Shown here: piece by piece, positions 27,101 to 35,700 of the stretch
How the letters are laid out: each line of letters begins with the position of its first letter
Numbering within the stretch: position 1 is the first letter of the stretch
Assembly: GCF_902830275.1 (NCBI RefSeq)
Contig: NZ_CADESW010000006.1
Location: 1 to 64,000, forward strand
Direction: 5' to 3'
Source: Burkholderia stagnalis
Lineage (GTDB): Bacteria > Pseudomonadota > Gammaproteobacteria > Burkholderiales > Burkholderiaceae
Length of the DNA stretch: 64,000 nt
Made by a program: the position numbers and the translations under genes
The notes under the pieces: generated by a model
Databases searched by the model: none
Told to the model about the DNA's origin: nothing
What the model saw: only the letters and a program-made list of their open reading frames with translations

Positions 27101-27693
27101 CACGTCCAGTCCTTGTGTACAAGAGCGTCTTCGCCCCAATAGATCATATAACTGTCGGCGATCTCGGAATGGATCCGCGGCAACTGGCCATTACTGTTGA
27201 CATGTCCTGCGAAAGTCCGTCCGTCGCTCAGTTCGATCAGATATGGATAATTCTGCGGTAGCGTGGTGCGTATGCTGGCGCGCACCTGTTCGTCATACGT
27301 AGCGGAAACATCCGTCTGCACTACCATCGCGACCTCGGCCCCCCTGATGTTTGCGGCCGAGGCGCTGCTTCCTCCCGCCAGCGTCGCGGCTTCCTGCGAC
27401 GTGACGATCATTTTCATGCCGCGCTCGGCATGGAAAATGGGTGGCGGATTGCATCCACAGACATTGATATCGCCACTCAACGCCCACGGCTTGTCATTTG
27501 GGCCTGTACCGGGCAGGCGTGGCCCCTTCGGCGCGATGAACCCGTCCTGTTTGCAGGCCGTGCAGTAGGTTCTCATGTAGAGCGTTGCAATTTGCACGGG
27601 CGGCGGCGGATTAGAACAAGTGACGTGTTCCAATCCTTCTGTAATCGTGGCGCTGCCACCTCGGTCGCCTCTGGCAAGAAAATAACGGATCAT
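27100..27693 (-). CDS. PAAR-like spike protein with C-terminal extension
   Basis: 197 residues from the ATG at 27693 with GAGG nearby; an ATG at 27711 would overlap the upstream gene. The first ~100 residues resemble a PAAR domain (FLARGDRGGSATITEGLEHVTCSNPPPP ... CTACKQDGFIAPKGPRLPG ... KPWALSGDINVCGCNPPPIFHAERGMKMI), with several cysteines that could bind zinc at the spike tip. The remaining ~95 residues (EVAMVVQTDVSATYDEQVRASIRTTLPQNYPYLIELSDG) form a unit I do not recognise, perhaps an adaptor for the amidase encoded next. PAAR proteins cap VgrG in type VI secretion. Confidence 0.8.
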   Translation of the reverse strand: MIRYFLARGDRGGSATITEGLEHVTCSNPPPPVQIATLYMRTYCTACKQDGFIAPKGPRLPGTGPNDKPWALSGDINVCGCNPPPIFHAERGMKMIVTSQEAATLAGGSSASAANIRGAEVAMVVQTDVSATYDEQVRASIRTTLPQNYPYLIELSDGRTFAGHVNSNGQLPRIHSEIADSYMIYWGEDALVHKDWT

Positions 27694-27704
27694 GTGGCCT
27701 CGCC

Positions 27705-28367
27705 TCAGCATGGCGCTGCCGAACGTTTCACTACCGTGAATGTGTCGGCGGAGATGAGACCTTCACGCTCGGGACTGTCCGTAATGGTGTCGCCGTTATC
27801 CAGTTCGCTACCGACGAAAGCCAGTGGTTCGAAGTTGCGGTTATCCGACAGCCCGAGCCCGCTGATGATTCGTGCAGTCGAGCCATCCGCATAGTGGATC
27901 AGATCGCCTACGATGCCGGCCTTGCCGAGCCGAATACCTGTATCCCACGTGCCGGTTGTTTCGCGCAACACGCCACCTCGTGCTGTCGTCGCGCCTCGCA
28001 CCGCCAGCCGATAGCGCAGCGGCGCGGGCGGCGGCACATAGGTGGGGTCGAACAGTCCGTCGGCGGTTGTCCCGGCTGGCACATGAATTCCCCACGACCG
28101 CTGGGGCGTTTCGACAATATGGTCGCCGTTGCTCAAGCGACTACCCACGAGTGCAAACGGCTTGTCACCGCCAATCGCATACCTGCCTGCGCCGTCCGTA
28201 ATGACGGCCTCGCTGCCGTCCTCGTAGGTCACGATATCGCCGACGCGGGCAACGGCAAGCCCGACGACCGTCAACTTGCTGCTGGCCTTGGTCACGCGAC
28301 CGCCGCGCTGCGTGAGTGCTCCGATAGTGGCGAAAAGATGGGTCGGGGTCTTCTGCTCGTTGCTCAT
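27705..28367 (-). CDS. tandem PAAR-like protein
   Basis: 220 residues from the ATG at 28367, with AGGGAG upstream. Two related PAAR-like units are visible. Unit 1, about residues 11-90, has FATIGALTQRGGRVTKASSKLTVVGLAVARVGDIVTYEDGSEAVITDGAGRYAIGGDKPFALVGSRLSNGDHIVET. Unit 2, about 118-210, has YRLAVRGATTARGGVLRETTG ... IVGDLIHYADGSTARIISGLG ... PLAFVGSELDNGDTITDSPE. The shared GD(I/L)xxYxDGS(E/T)A and FVGSxLxNGD motifs indicate an internal duplication. It is the first gene of the cassette, 11 bp ahead of the second PAAR gene. Confidence 0.8.
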   Translation of the reverse strand: MSNEQKTPTHLFATIGALTQRGGRVTKASSKLTVVGLAVARVGDIVTYEDGSEAVITDGAGRYAIGGDKPFALVGSRLSNGDHIVETPQRSWGIHVPAGTTADGLFDPTYVPPPAPLRYRLAVRGATTARGGVLRETTGTWDTGIRLGKAGIVGDLIHYADGSTARIISGLGLSDNRNFEPLAFVGSELDNGDTITDSPEREGLISADTFTVVKRSAAPC

Positions 28368-28679
28368 CCGGATCTCCCTTCTCGACAAATGGCTGAGGAT
28401 TGCTACGCACAAAATTTGCGCGAACGAGAAAGGGGAATCAATCTGACAAATTCGAAATCCTCGCCAATAGGATTCGTTGAAGTTTGTTTGCGCAATGGAT
28501 GAGCCAACGCAATCGCCATCCAACTTGGCAAGGTGTTGGCACTCATGTTCGTGCTTGACCAGACCAAGCGTCTGCACGACCAGAACGAGAAATCCATGTC
28601 TCAGCCCCACACACGCCGCGTCTCCGCTGCCGCCATACTTCCCGGCGCGATCTAGCCCCCTGTCGCTACAATAGGCGCC
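28368..28679. other. intergenic, probable cassette promoter region
   Basis: 312 bp, AT-richer than the surroundings, between the T6SS cassette and birA. It should hold the cassette promoter on the minus strand; no strong -35/-10 pair is obvious. A weak hairpin (AATCCT/AGGATT) lies at about 28455-28475. TACAAT ten or so bases before the birA start could be a birA -10 box. No tRNA or integration site was seen. Confidence 0.5.
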
Positions 28680-29600
28680 ATGAACGCCCCCACCTCCTCC
28701 GACACGCCCGATTCCGGCGACGCGCACATCGCGCGCGGCCGCCTCGAGGCGCATCTGGACGCCACGCCGCGCGCGTGGCCGCTCGACATCGTCGCCGCGA
28801 CCGGCTCGACCAACGCCGACCTCGCCGCGCGCCTGAAGGCGCTGCCGCGCGCCGCGAATGCACTGCCCGCGCCGCTCGTGCGCGTCGCGTTCGAGCAGAC
28901 GGCCGGCCGCGGACGGCAGGGCCGCCCGTGGTTCGCGCAGCCCGGCAACGCGCTGCTCTGCTCGGTCGGCTGCATCGTGCCGCGCCCGGTCGACGCGCTC
29001 GGCGGGCTGAGCATCGCGATCGGCGTCGCGCTCGCCGAAGGGCTCGCCGCGCTGCCGCTCGACGGCCGCAGCGGCGTCGCGCTCAAATGGCCGAACGACC
29101 TGCTGCTCACCGCCACCGACGCCGGCACGCAGCGCATCGTCGGCAAGCTCGCCGGGATCCTGATCGAAACGGTGTGGACGACGGCCGATGCGACCGCCGT
29201 CGTGATCGGCTTCGGCGTCAACGTGCGCGGCGCGGAAACCGTCGCCGCGCAGGTCGATGCGCAGCGCGCGCGCGAAGCGTCGCTCGCGGGCGCGCTGCCG
29301 CCGGCCGCGCTGTCGTCCGCGTGGTCGTCCGCGAACCTCACCGATGCGCTCGCCGCGGCGCTGAACGCGCTCACGCCCGCGCTCGCGCAGTTCGCGACCG
29401 ACGGGCTCGCGCCGTTCCTGCCGCGCTGGCATGCGCGGCACGCGTACGCGGGCCGCGAAGTGGTGCTGCTCGAGCAAGGCGTCGAGCGCGCGCGCGGCAT
29501 CGCGACCGGCATCGACGCGGCCGGCCAGCTGCTGCTCGACACGCCGGCCGGCGTGCAGGCGATCGCGGCCGGCGACGTGTCGCTGCGCGAGGCGCAATGA
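28680..29600 (+). CDS. birA: biotin-[acetyl-CoA-carboxylase] ligase, catalytic domains only
   Basis: 306 residues. Ligase motifs are [13 protein letters not shown], the biotinyl-AMP loop GRGRQGRPW, and LKWPNDLLL, followed by [12 protein letters not shown] and GFGVNV; a C-terminal SH3-like domain ends the protein. It attaches biotin to the BCCP subunit of acetyl-CoA carboxylase. Unlike E. coli BirA, no winged helix-turn-helix precedes the ligase; the ~30 leading residues are low complexity. It therefore cannot repress the bio operon in the E. coli manner. It overlaps coaX by 4 bp (ATGA). Confidence 0.95.
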   Translation: MNAPTSSDTPDSGDAHIARGRLEAHLDATPRAWPLDIVAATGSTNADLAARLKALPRAANALPAPLVRVAFEQTAGRGRQGRPWFAQPGNALLCSVGCIVPRPVDALGGLSIAIGVALAEGLAALPLDGRSGVALKWPNDLLLTATDAGTQRIVGKLAGILIETVWTTADATAVVIGFGVNVRGAETVAAQVDAQRAREASLAGALPPAALSSAWSSANLTDALAAALNALTPALAQFATDGLAPFLPRWHARHAYAGREVVLLEQGVERARGIATGIDAAGQLLLDTPAGVQAIAAGDVSLREAQ

Positions 29601-30385
29601 GCGAACCGGTCCTGCTGATCGACGCCGGCAACAGCCGGATCAAGTGGGCGCTCGCCGACGCCCGGCGCGCGCTGGCCGAGACCGGCGCGTTCAGCCATGC
29701 GCGCGACGGCGGCGGCAATCCGGACTGGTCGCGCCTGCCGCGCCCGCGCGGCGCGTGGATCTCGAACGTCGCCGGCGCGGACGTGGCCGCGCGGCTCGAC
29801 GCGCTGCTCGACGCGCGCTGGCCGGGCCTGCCGCGCACGACGATCCGCGCGTGCGCCGCGCAGTGCGGCGTGACGAACGGCTATACGACGCCCGACCAGC
29901 TCGGCAGCGACCGCTGGGCCGGGATGATCGGCGCGCACGCGGCATTTCCGGGCGAACATCTGCTGATCGCGACGTTCGGCACCGCGACGACGCTCGAGGC
30001 GCTGCGCGCGGACGGCCGCTTCACGGGCGGGCTGATCGCGCCGGGCTGGGCGCTGATGATGCGCGCGCTCGGCACGCACACGGCGCAGCTGCCGACGCTG
30101 ACGACCGACATCGCGAGCGGCCTGCTGGCCGGCGCGCAGGCGGCGCCGTTCCAGGTCGACACGCCGCGTTCGCTGTCGGCCGGCTGCCTGTATGCGCAGG
30201 CGGGCCTGATCGAGCGCGCGTGGCGCGACCTGAACGACGCGTGGCAGGCGCCGGTGCGGCTCGTGCTGGCGGGCGGCGCGGCGGACGAGGTCGCGCGCGC
30301 GCTGACGGTGCCGCATACGCGGCACGACACGCTGATTCTGTCCGGCCTCGCGCTGATTGCCGCGGAATCCGCCGCGAACGGTTGA
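29597..30385 (+). CDS. coaX: type III pantothenate kinase
   Basis: 262 residues, starting inside the birA stop. The ASKHA phosphate loop is [14 protein letters not shown]; the second set of motifs is [25 protein letters not shown] and [17 protein letters not shown]. It catalyses the first step of coenzyme A synthesis, ATP-dependent phosphorylation of pantothenate. Genes of this family were once called baf for their effect on toxin transcription in Bordetella. Coupled expression with birA joins two cofactor steps. Confidence 0.96.
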   Translation: MSEPVLLIDAGNSRIKWALADARRALAETGAFSHARDGGGNPDWSRLPRPRGAWISNVAGADVAARLDALLDARWPGLPRTTIRACAAQCGVTNGYTTPDQLGSDRWAGMIGAHAAFPGEHLLIATFGTATTLEALRADGRFTGGLIAPGWALMMRALGTHTAQLPTLTTDIASGLLAGAQAAPFQVDTPRSLSAGCLYAQAGLIERAWRDLNDAWQAPVRLVLAGGAADEVARALTVPHTRHDTLILSGLALIAAESAANG

Positions 30386-30505
30386 TGCCGGCCCTGCGCG
30401 CGTGCCGCGCGCCGACCGGCCGAACCCGCTGAATGGCCTGCCGAATGTGCCGAATGACGGCCCCCGGATGGCCAGCCCAATGGAATGACGAAAGGAGTGT
30501 CGACG

Positions 30506-30766
30506 ATGCTGCGCTGGCTGATCGCTGTTCTCTTTCTCGCCAACATGCTCGCGCTCGTGGTGATGCGCGGAGTGTTCGGGCCGCTGCCCGCGGCCGGCCC
30601 GCGCGAGCCGGAGATGCTGCTGCGGCAGGTGCGGCCCGACGCGCTGCGCGTCACGCCGCTCGCGCAAGCGTCCGACCAGGCCGTCGTCGGCGGCCCGATC
30701 GCGCCGCCGGCCGTGGCCGCAGAACCGCTCGCGGCATCGACATCGGCATCGGCATCGGCGCCGTAA
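30506..30766 (+). CDS. small membrane-anchored protein
   Basis: 86 residues from the ATG at 30506, with AAAGGAG 8 bases before it; a start at 30485 would add seven residues but lacks such a site. One N-terminal helix (MLRWLIAVLFLANMLALVVM) precedes a polar Pro/Ala-rich region with RQVRPDALRVTPL and a serine-alanine repeat at the end. It may be a shortened inner-membrane relative of the proteins found after coaX in related genomes. No function can be assigned. Confidence 0.75.
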   Translation: MLRWLIAVLFLANMLALVVMRGVFGPLPAAGPREPEMLLRQVRPDALRVTPLAQASDQAVVGGPIAPPAVAAEPLAASTSASASAP

Positions 30767-30787
30767 CGCCGGCCCGGCGCGGCCTGC

Positions 30788-31273
30788 TTACGGCTGCTGC
30801 GCGCGCACCTTCTTCAACAGCGCGGTGGTCGAGCGATCATGCTCGAACGGGATCGCGAGCGCGCGGCCGCCCCAGCCGCGCACCAGCGCGGATTCCGGCA
30901 GCACGTCCATGTCGTAGTCGCCGCCCTTCACGAGGATGTCCGGACGGACGGCCTCGATCAGCGAAACGGGCGTCTGTTCCTCGAACTTCACGACCCAGTC
31001 GACGCTTTCGAGCGCCGCGAGCAGCGCCATCCGGTCTTCCTCGCGGTTGATCGGCCGATCGTCGCCCTTGCCGAGCATGCGCACCGACGCGTCGCTGTTG
31101 ACGCCGACGATCAGGCACGCGCCGAGCGCCTTCGCGTCGGCGAGATAGGTGACATGGCCGCGATGCAGGATGTCGAACACCCCGTTCGTGAACACGACGG
31201 GCGACGGCAGCGATGCGCGCAGCGCGACGAGGGCGTCGCGGGTGATCAGCTTGCGTTCGAAAGTGGCGGGCAT
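30788..31273 (-). CDS. hldE: D-glycero-beta-D-manno-heptose 1-phosphate adenylyltransferase
   Basis: 161 residues from the ATG at 31273; the frame stays open far upstream but is not protein-like there. Nucleotidyltransferase motifs are VVFTNGVFDILHRGHVTYLADAKALG (HxGH) and LVKGGDYDMDVLPE, with IPFEHDRSTTALLKK at the end. This is only the C-terminal half of E. coli HldE (often called rfaE2 or hldC); the kinase half is not adjacent. It makes ADP-heptose for the lipopolysaccharide core. Confidence 0.95.
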   Translation of the reverse strand: MPATFERKLITRDALVALRASLPSPVVFTNGVFDILHRGHVTYLADAKALGACLIVGVNSDASVRMLGKGDDRPINREEDRMALLAALESVDWVVKFEEQTPVSLIEAVRPDILVKGGDYDMDVLPESALVRGWGGRALAIPFEHDRSTTALLKKVRAQQP

Positions 31274-31321
31274 GATGGTGACGGGCGGTAGTGAACGGCG
31301 TGCGCGGCGCGCACGCCCAAG

Positions 31322-31352
31322 AAAAAGCCCGCCGGACGGGCCGGGCGGGCTT
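31322..31352 (-). terminator. terminator after ferritin-like gene
   Basis: The stem AAGCCCGCC/GGCGGGCTT with a 10-nt loop is followed on the minus strand by a T run. It separates the ferritin-like gene from hldE. Confidence 0.8.
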
Positions 31353-31395
31353 CGTGTCGCAGGCGCCGCCAGCCGGGCCGGCAGGCGCGGCGGCG

Positions 31396-32271
31396 TCAGG
31401 CCGGCTGGGCGGCCGACGAACCGTTCTCGGCCTGCAGGCGGCCGGTGACTTCCTTGCGATACCGGTTGAGCTCCTGCGCGGTGGCGAACGTGCGCTCGAA
31501 CAGGATCGACAGGTTGTGCAGGATACGCTCGACGACCTTCTTTTCCCACTCGCCGTCGAAGCGGATCTGCTCGTCGAGCCAGCGCTCGAGCCACTCCGGA
31601 TCGGGCAGGCGCGACTGCACGGTGTCGCGCGGGAACAGCGCCTGGTTCACGTGCAGGTTGGTCGGGTGCAGCGGCTTCTCGGTGCGGCGCGCCGACGCCA
31701 TCAGCACGCCGATCTTCGCGAACGCCGCGCGCGCGACGTCGCCGCAGTTCGACAGCGCCTTCTTCATGTAGCGCAGGTACGCGCCGCCGTGGCGGGCTTC
31801 GTCGCGCGAGATCGTTTCGTAGATGTGCTTGATGACCGGCTCGGTGTGCCAGTCGGCCGCGCAGCGGTACCAGTGGTTCAGGCGGATCTCGCCGCAGAAG
31901 TGCAGCATCAGCGTCTCGAGCGGCGGCGCCGGGTCGAACTGGAAGCGCACCGCGTGCAGCTCTTCCTCGGTCGGCACCATTTCCGGCTTGAAGCGGCGCA
32001 GGTATTCCATCAGCACGAGCGAGTGCTTCTGCTCCTCGAAGAACCACACGCTCATGAACGCGGAAAAGTCGCTGTCGTGCTGGTTGTCGCGCAGGAACAT
32101 TTCGGTCGCGGGCAGCGCCGACCATTCCGTGATCGCGTTCATCTTGATCGTCTTCGCCTGCTCGTCGGTGAGCAGCGAGGCGTCGAACTTGTCCCACGGG
32201 ATGTCCTTCTCCATGTCCCAGCGGACGGCTTCGAGCGACCTGTAAAGTTCCGGATAAAGCATGGTGTTCAT
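31396..32271 (-). CDS. ferritin-like di-iron protein
   Basis: 291 residues, all helical. Two di-iron half-sites are visible: FFEEQKH around residues 77-83, and ISRDEARHGG in the middle of the protein, each an ExxH. A further glutamate pair in ITEWSALPATE precedes the first. The layout is close to acyl-ACP desaturase/AurF-type oxygenases of the ferritin superfamily, and proteins like this are usually annotated as ferritin-like. Substrate unknown. The start at 32271 has GGTGGGA upstream. It is monocistronic, with its own terminator. Confidence 0.88.
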   Translation of the reverse strand: MNTMLYPELYRSLEAVRWDMEKDIPWDKFDASLLTDEQAKTIKMNAITEWSALPATEMFLRDNQHDSDFSAFMSVWFFEEQKHSLVLMEYLRRFKPEMVPTEEELHAVRFQFDPAPPLETLMLHFCGEIRLNHWYRCAADWHTEPVIKHIYETISRDEARHGGAYLRYMKKALSNCGDVARAAFAKIGVLMASARRTEKPLHPTNLHVNQALFPRDTVQSRLPDPEWLERWLDEQIRFDGEWEKKVVERILHNLSILFERTFATAQELNRYRKEVTGRLQAENGSSAAQPA

Positions 32272-32719
32272 GATGGTCCCACCCCTGTTCTGCGCAATGC
32301 GACTTCCCTAAACATGACCGGTGCAGCAAATGCGCATGGCGATGCGCTTTTCGCAACCAAGACTCTAATTTTACGCGCGAAACCGGCCCCCGGACGCATG
32401 TTGCGCACCGGCAGCCGCGCGGCCGCGTCAGCCGCACGTGGGCCAAGCTGCGTGCCGCGCTCCGCTCGAACGGAACCGGCCGCGCTTGCCTGAGTGGGGG
32501 CCGGCGCTGGCCGGCTTCGCTGGCGAGCCTGTCCGCGGCGCCCTTGCGGGGCGCCCGAGCGGCAGGCTGCTCGATATGGTTTATTCGGCGGCGGCCATGA
32601 TATCACGCGTGCATGACGCTTCCGCGACGCGATTCCGGTCGATTCCCGTCAGCCGACATGCGGCAATCCGTCGCGCCTTTGCGGCGCAAATGCGGCGCAA
32701 AAAAACGCTGCGAAACACA
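32272..32719. other. intergenic region, no gene
   Basis: 448 bp between the ferritin-like gene start and the patatin gene end. TAAAAT at about 32371-32376 on the minus strand may be part of the ferritin-like promoter. Frames within it are short, arginine-rich and without ribosome binding sites. No fold or repeat was recognised. Confidence 0.5.
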
Positions 32720-33928
32720 TCAGACCCGCATTTCCCCGGCCGCCTGCCCGTCGGGCGACGGCGCGCCCGCGCCGTCCGCGCGCGCGATCCAGCCGGCCAG
32801 CGTGTCGCGCTGCGCGCAGCCGTCGCGATAGCCGAGCTCGATCAGCTCGCGCGCGAACGCCTCCTCGAACAGCAGGTAGCTCGCGAACGACGCGCCGGCG
32901 GGCTGGCTGCCGCCGACCGCGCCGAGCAGCCCGCGCACGCTGAGCGGCAGCTGCTTCAGGTGCTTCGCGGCGATCAGCTCGATGCGCTCGGACGGTGCGA
33001 TCGCGAGCACGTCGACGTGCCGCCAGCCGCTGTCCACTTCGACCTGGTGCGGCAGGTGCGTGATCATCCGGTTGATGTGCTCGATGCGCTCGATGTCCGA
33101 GCCGATCGAGTCGAGGAACACGCTCGCGAGCACCTGCTGGCCGATCTGCGCGAGCGACGGGTAGCCGCGCACGAAGCCGCCGCCGTTCACCGGAATCTCC
33201 GGCCGCGGGTCGGCCGCGCCGACCACCACGATCCGGTCCGCGCCGAAGTGGATCGCCGGCGACAGCGGCGCGATCTGGCGGATCGAGCCGTCGCCGAAGT
33301 ACTCGATCTGGCCGTCGAGCACGAGCGGCACGGCCGGAAACACGAACGGAATCGCCGACGACGCGAGCAGGTGCGATGCCGACAGGTCGACGAGCCGCGC
33401 GGTGCGCTGCGCGCGCCGCCACGCCTGGATCGGTTCGGCGGCCTGGTAGAAGGTCAGGTGGCGGCCGCTCGAATAGCTGAGCGCCGTGATCGCGAGCGCG
33501 TGCAGCGTGCGCGCTTCGAGCATCTGTTCGATCCGGTGGAAGCTCAGCTCGCGCTGCAGCAGGTGCGCGAGCGGCGCATTGTCGAGCAGGCCGCGCGGCG
33601 AGCGGCGGGCCGCCCAGCCGAAACTCATCGCCGCGAGCCAGCGCGCGCCCGCGGCGGCGATGCCGAGCCAGTCGGTGCGGTACACGTAGTCGGCGCGCAG
33701 GTGCTCCCAGAACTCGAGCAGGCGCCGCACGCCGTGCGGGAAATCGTCCGCGTGGCTCGCGACCGACGTCGCGTTGATCGCGCCGGCCGACGAGCCGCAC
33801 ACGACCGCGAACGGCAGCGTGCGCCGCTGCGGATCGGCGTCGAGCGCGATCTCGGCCAGCGCCTTCAATACGCCGACCTGATACGCGGCGCGCGCGCCGC
33901 CTCCCATCAGTACGAGCGCGAGCCGCAT
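32720..33928 (-). CDS. patatin-like phospholipase
   Basis: 402 residues from the ATG at 33928. The patatin oxyanion motif is GGGARAAYQVG (residues 9-19), the nucleophile Ser47 is in GSSAG, and the catalytic aspartate is in FGDGSIRQ. A C-terminal region of about 150 residues, including VDVLAIAPSERIELIAAKHLKQLP, follows. It should be a serine acyl hydrolase acting on phospholipids or lipid stores. The neighbouring phaM (PHA granules) makes a storage-lipid role plausible, but the spacing (31 bp) proves only cotranscription. No signal peptide. Confidence 0.92.
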   Translation of the reverse strand: MRLALVLMGGGARAAYQVGVLKALAEIALDADPQRRTLPFAVVCGSSAGAINATSVASHADDFPHGVRRLLEFWEHLRADYVYRTDWLGIAAAGARWLAAMSFGWAARRSPRGLLDNAPLAHLLQRELSFHRIEQMLEARTLHALAITALSYSSGRHLTFYQAAEPIQAWRRAQRTARLVDLSASHLLASSAIPFVFPAVPLVLDGQIEYFGDGSIRQIAPLSPAIHFGADRIVVVGAADPRPEIPVNGGGFVRGYPSLAQIGQQVLASVFLDSIGSDIERIEHINRMITHLPHQVEVDSGWRHVDVLAIAPSERIELIAAKHLKQLPLSVRGLLGAVGGSQPAGASFASYLLFEEAFARELIELGYRDGCAQRDTLAGWIARADGAGAPSPDGQAAGEMRV

Positions 33929-33959
33929 CGTTCGACCTGCTACACGGGCCGCCGCGCCG

Positions 33960-34676
33960 CTATGCCGAGCGCTTCGGCGGACGGCTCGCCGGCGTCGACG
34001 TGGCCGCCGCGCGCGCCGCCGCCGAGCCGGCGGGCTTCGCGCGCTTCGCGGCGGGCTTGCGCGGCGCAGGCGGCGGCTCGGCCGCATCGGGCGCCGCCGC
34101 GGCCGGCGGCTCGCCCGGCTGCGGTGCCATCGCGAGATTCGCGAGCTGGCTGAACTGCGCCTGCAGCAGGTTCCACCAGCCGGCCGGATCGAATGCCGGG
34201 TTCTGCGCGGCGGCGTCGCCGTCGGACGGCGCCGCCGCCGCGGCTTGCGCCCCGGCTGCCGGCGCATCGTCGGGCGACGCGGCGGCCGCCTTCGCCGCCG
34301 CGACCGCAGCCTCCTCGGCGGCCGACATCGAGCTTTGCGCGAACGCGCCGAACGCGCGCAGCGTCGCGAGCGTCGCGCGCTGCACCTCGAGCGCCTGGAT
34401 CGCGGACTGCAGCATCCCGAGGTTCAGCTTCAGCCATTGCTCGACCGCGCGCAGGTCGGTGATGCGCTTGTCGAGCTCCTCGACGTTCGTGAGCGGCGCC
34501 ATCATGTCGGACATGCTCGCGAGCGACGGCGGCAGCCCGGGCGTCGCGCCGGGGAATGCGGCCATGCCGCCGAACGGCGACAGGCGGACCATTTCCCACA
34601 TCCGGTCGAGCATGTCGGCGGGCTGGAAGCCGGCAAAGCCGGAGAAAGGATTGGAGCCGGTGTTATCGGTCGTCAT
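33960..34676 (-). CDS. phaM: PhaM-like PHA granule-associated protein
   Basis: 238 residues. The N-terminal part is conserved: NPFSGFAGFQPADMLDRMWEMVRLSPFG and PLTNVEELDKRITDLRAVEQWLKLNLGMLQSAIQALEVQRATLATLRAF, a coiled-coil stretch. The C-terminus is low complexity, rich in Ala, Pro and Lys (KPAAKRAKPAGSAAARAAA), as in PhaM, where it binds DNA. In Cupriavidus PhaM activates PHA synthase and tethers granules to the nucleoid. The function here is inferred from that resemblance. Same strand as the patatin gene. Confidence 0.82.
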   Translation of the reverse strand: MTTDNTGSNPFSGFAGFQPADMLDRMWEMVRLSPFGGMAAFPGATPGLPPSLASMSDMMAPLTNVEELDKRITDLRAVEQWLKLNLGMLQSAIQALEVQRATLATLRAFGAFAQSSMSAAEEAAVAAAKAAAASPDDAPAAGAQAAAAAPSDGDAAAQNPAFDPAGWWNLLQAQFSQLANLAMAPQPGEPPAAAAPDAAEPPPAPRKPAAKRAKPAGSAAARAAATSTPASRPPKRSA

Positions 34677-34749
34677 GCGGGCGTCCTGGTTGACTGGGGG
34701 GAGCGCGGCGGCCGCCTCGCGCGGCCGCCTGGATCGATCATAGCGCGCG

Positions 34750-35577
34750 TCAGAACGGCGCGTCGCCGGGGAATGCGGGCGGGCGCCGTTCGCGCAGCGA
34801 GCGGATCCCCTCCTGCACGTCGGGCCCCGAGAAGCCCATGAATTCGAGCGCGAGCGACGCGTCGAAAGTCGGCCCGGCCGAGCGCAGCCAGTTGTTGAGC
34901 GCGTACTTGGTCCAGCGGATCGCCGTCTGCGAGCCGTGCGCGAGCCGCTCCGCGACCTCGTACGCCTTCGGCAGCAGGTCCGCGTCGTCGACCGCGAGCG
35001 ACACGAGGCCGATCCGCTCGGCCTCCTCGCCGCTCACCGGCTCGCACAGCAGCAGGTAGTACTTGGCCTTCGCCATCCCGCACAGCAGCGGCCACACGAT
35101 CGCCGCGTGGTCGCCGGCCGCGACGCCGAGCCGCGTATGGCCGTCGATGATGCGCGCGCTCTTCGACGCGATCGAGATGTCGGCGAGCAGCCCGGCGACG
35201 AGCCCCGCGCCCACCGCCGGGCCGTGCATCGCGGACACGATCGGCTTGCTGCAGTTGATCACGTTGTAGACGAGGTCGCGCGCTTCGCGCCACACCCGCG
35301 CGCGCACGTCGAAGTCGTTCGCCATCTGCTCGACGAGCGCGAGGTCGCCGCCCGCCGAGAAGCCCTTGCCCTCGCCGCGGATCACCGCGACGCGCGTGTC
35401 GGGATCGCGCTCGACGTCGCGCCAGATGTCGGCCAGCTCGCGATGCATGCGTTCGTTCGCGGTCGCGAGGCCGCTCTTGTTCGCGCCCTCGCCGCTCATC
35501 ACGATTTCGAGGATGCCGTGCGGCTGGCGCCGCACCTTCAGTGCTTCGTAACCGCCATACGCGGCAAGATCCGACAT
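34750..35577 (-). CDS. enoyl-CoA hydratase/isomerase family protein
   Basis: 275 residues from the ATG at 35577, with AAGGAG upstream; an ATG at 35601 lacks it. Crotonase fold: [23 protein letters not shown] and [46 protein letters not shown]. The second glutamate position is replaced by GDHAA, so classical hydratase chemistry is doubtful and another CoA-ester reaction may apply. It lies downstream of an FAH-family gene on the same strand, suggesting a small degradation operon under the divergent IclR regulator. Confidence 0.88.
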   Translation of the reverse strand: MSDLAAYGGYEALKVRRQPHGILEIVMSGEGANKSGLATANERMHRELADIWRDVERDPDTRVAVIRGEGKGFSAGGDLALVEQMANDFDVRARVWREARDLVYNVINCSKPIVSAMHGPAVGAGLVAGLLADISIASKSARIIDGHTRLGVAAGDHAAIVWPLLCGMAKAKYYLLLCEPVSGEEAERIGLVSLAVDDADLLPKAYEVAERLAHGSQTAIRWTKYALNNWLRSAGPTFDASLALEFMGFSGPDVQEGIRSLRERRPPAFPGDAPF

Positions 35578-35700
35578 GCGCAGCTCCTTGCGGAAGACCA
35601 TGAATCGAGTGTAGCGAAGCCCGTGCGGGCAAACATCGGGCGAAACCCGGCGCGCGGGACGCAACCGGGTTGCGCCCGCGCCCACGCACGCCCCGTCGCG

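Noticed and set aside
32268..32606. Minus-strand frame upstream of the ferritin-like gene
   Set aside because: Low-complexity Arg/Ala/Pro content and no ribosome binding site.
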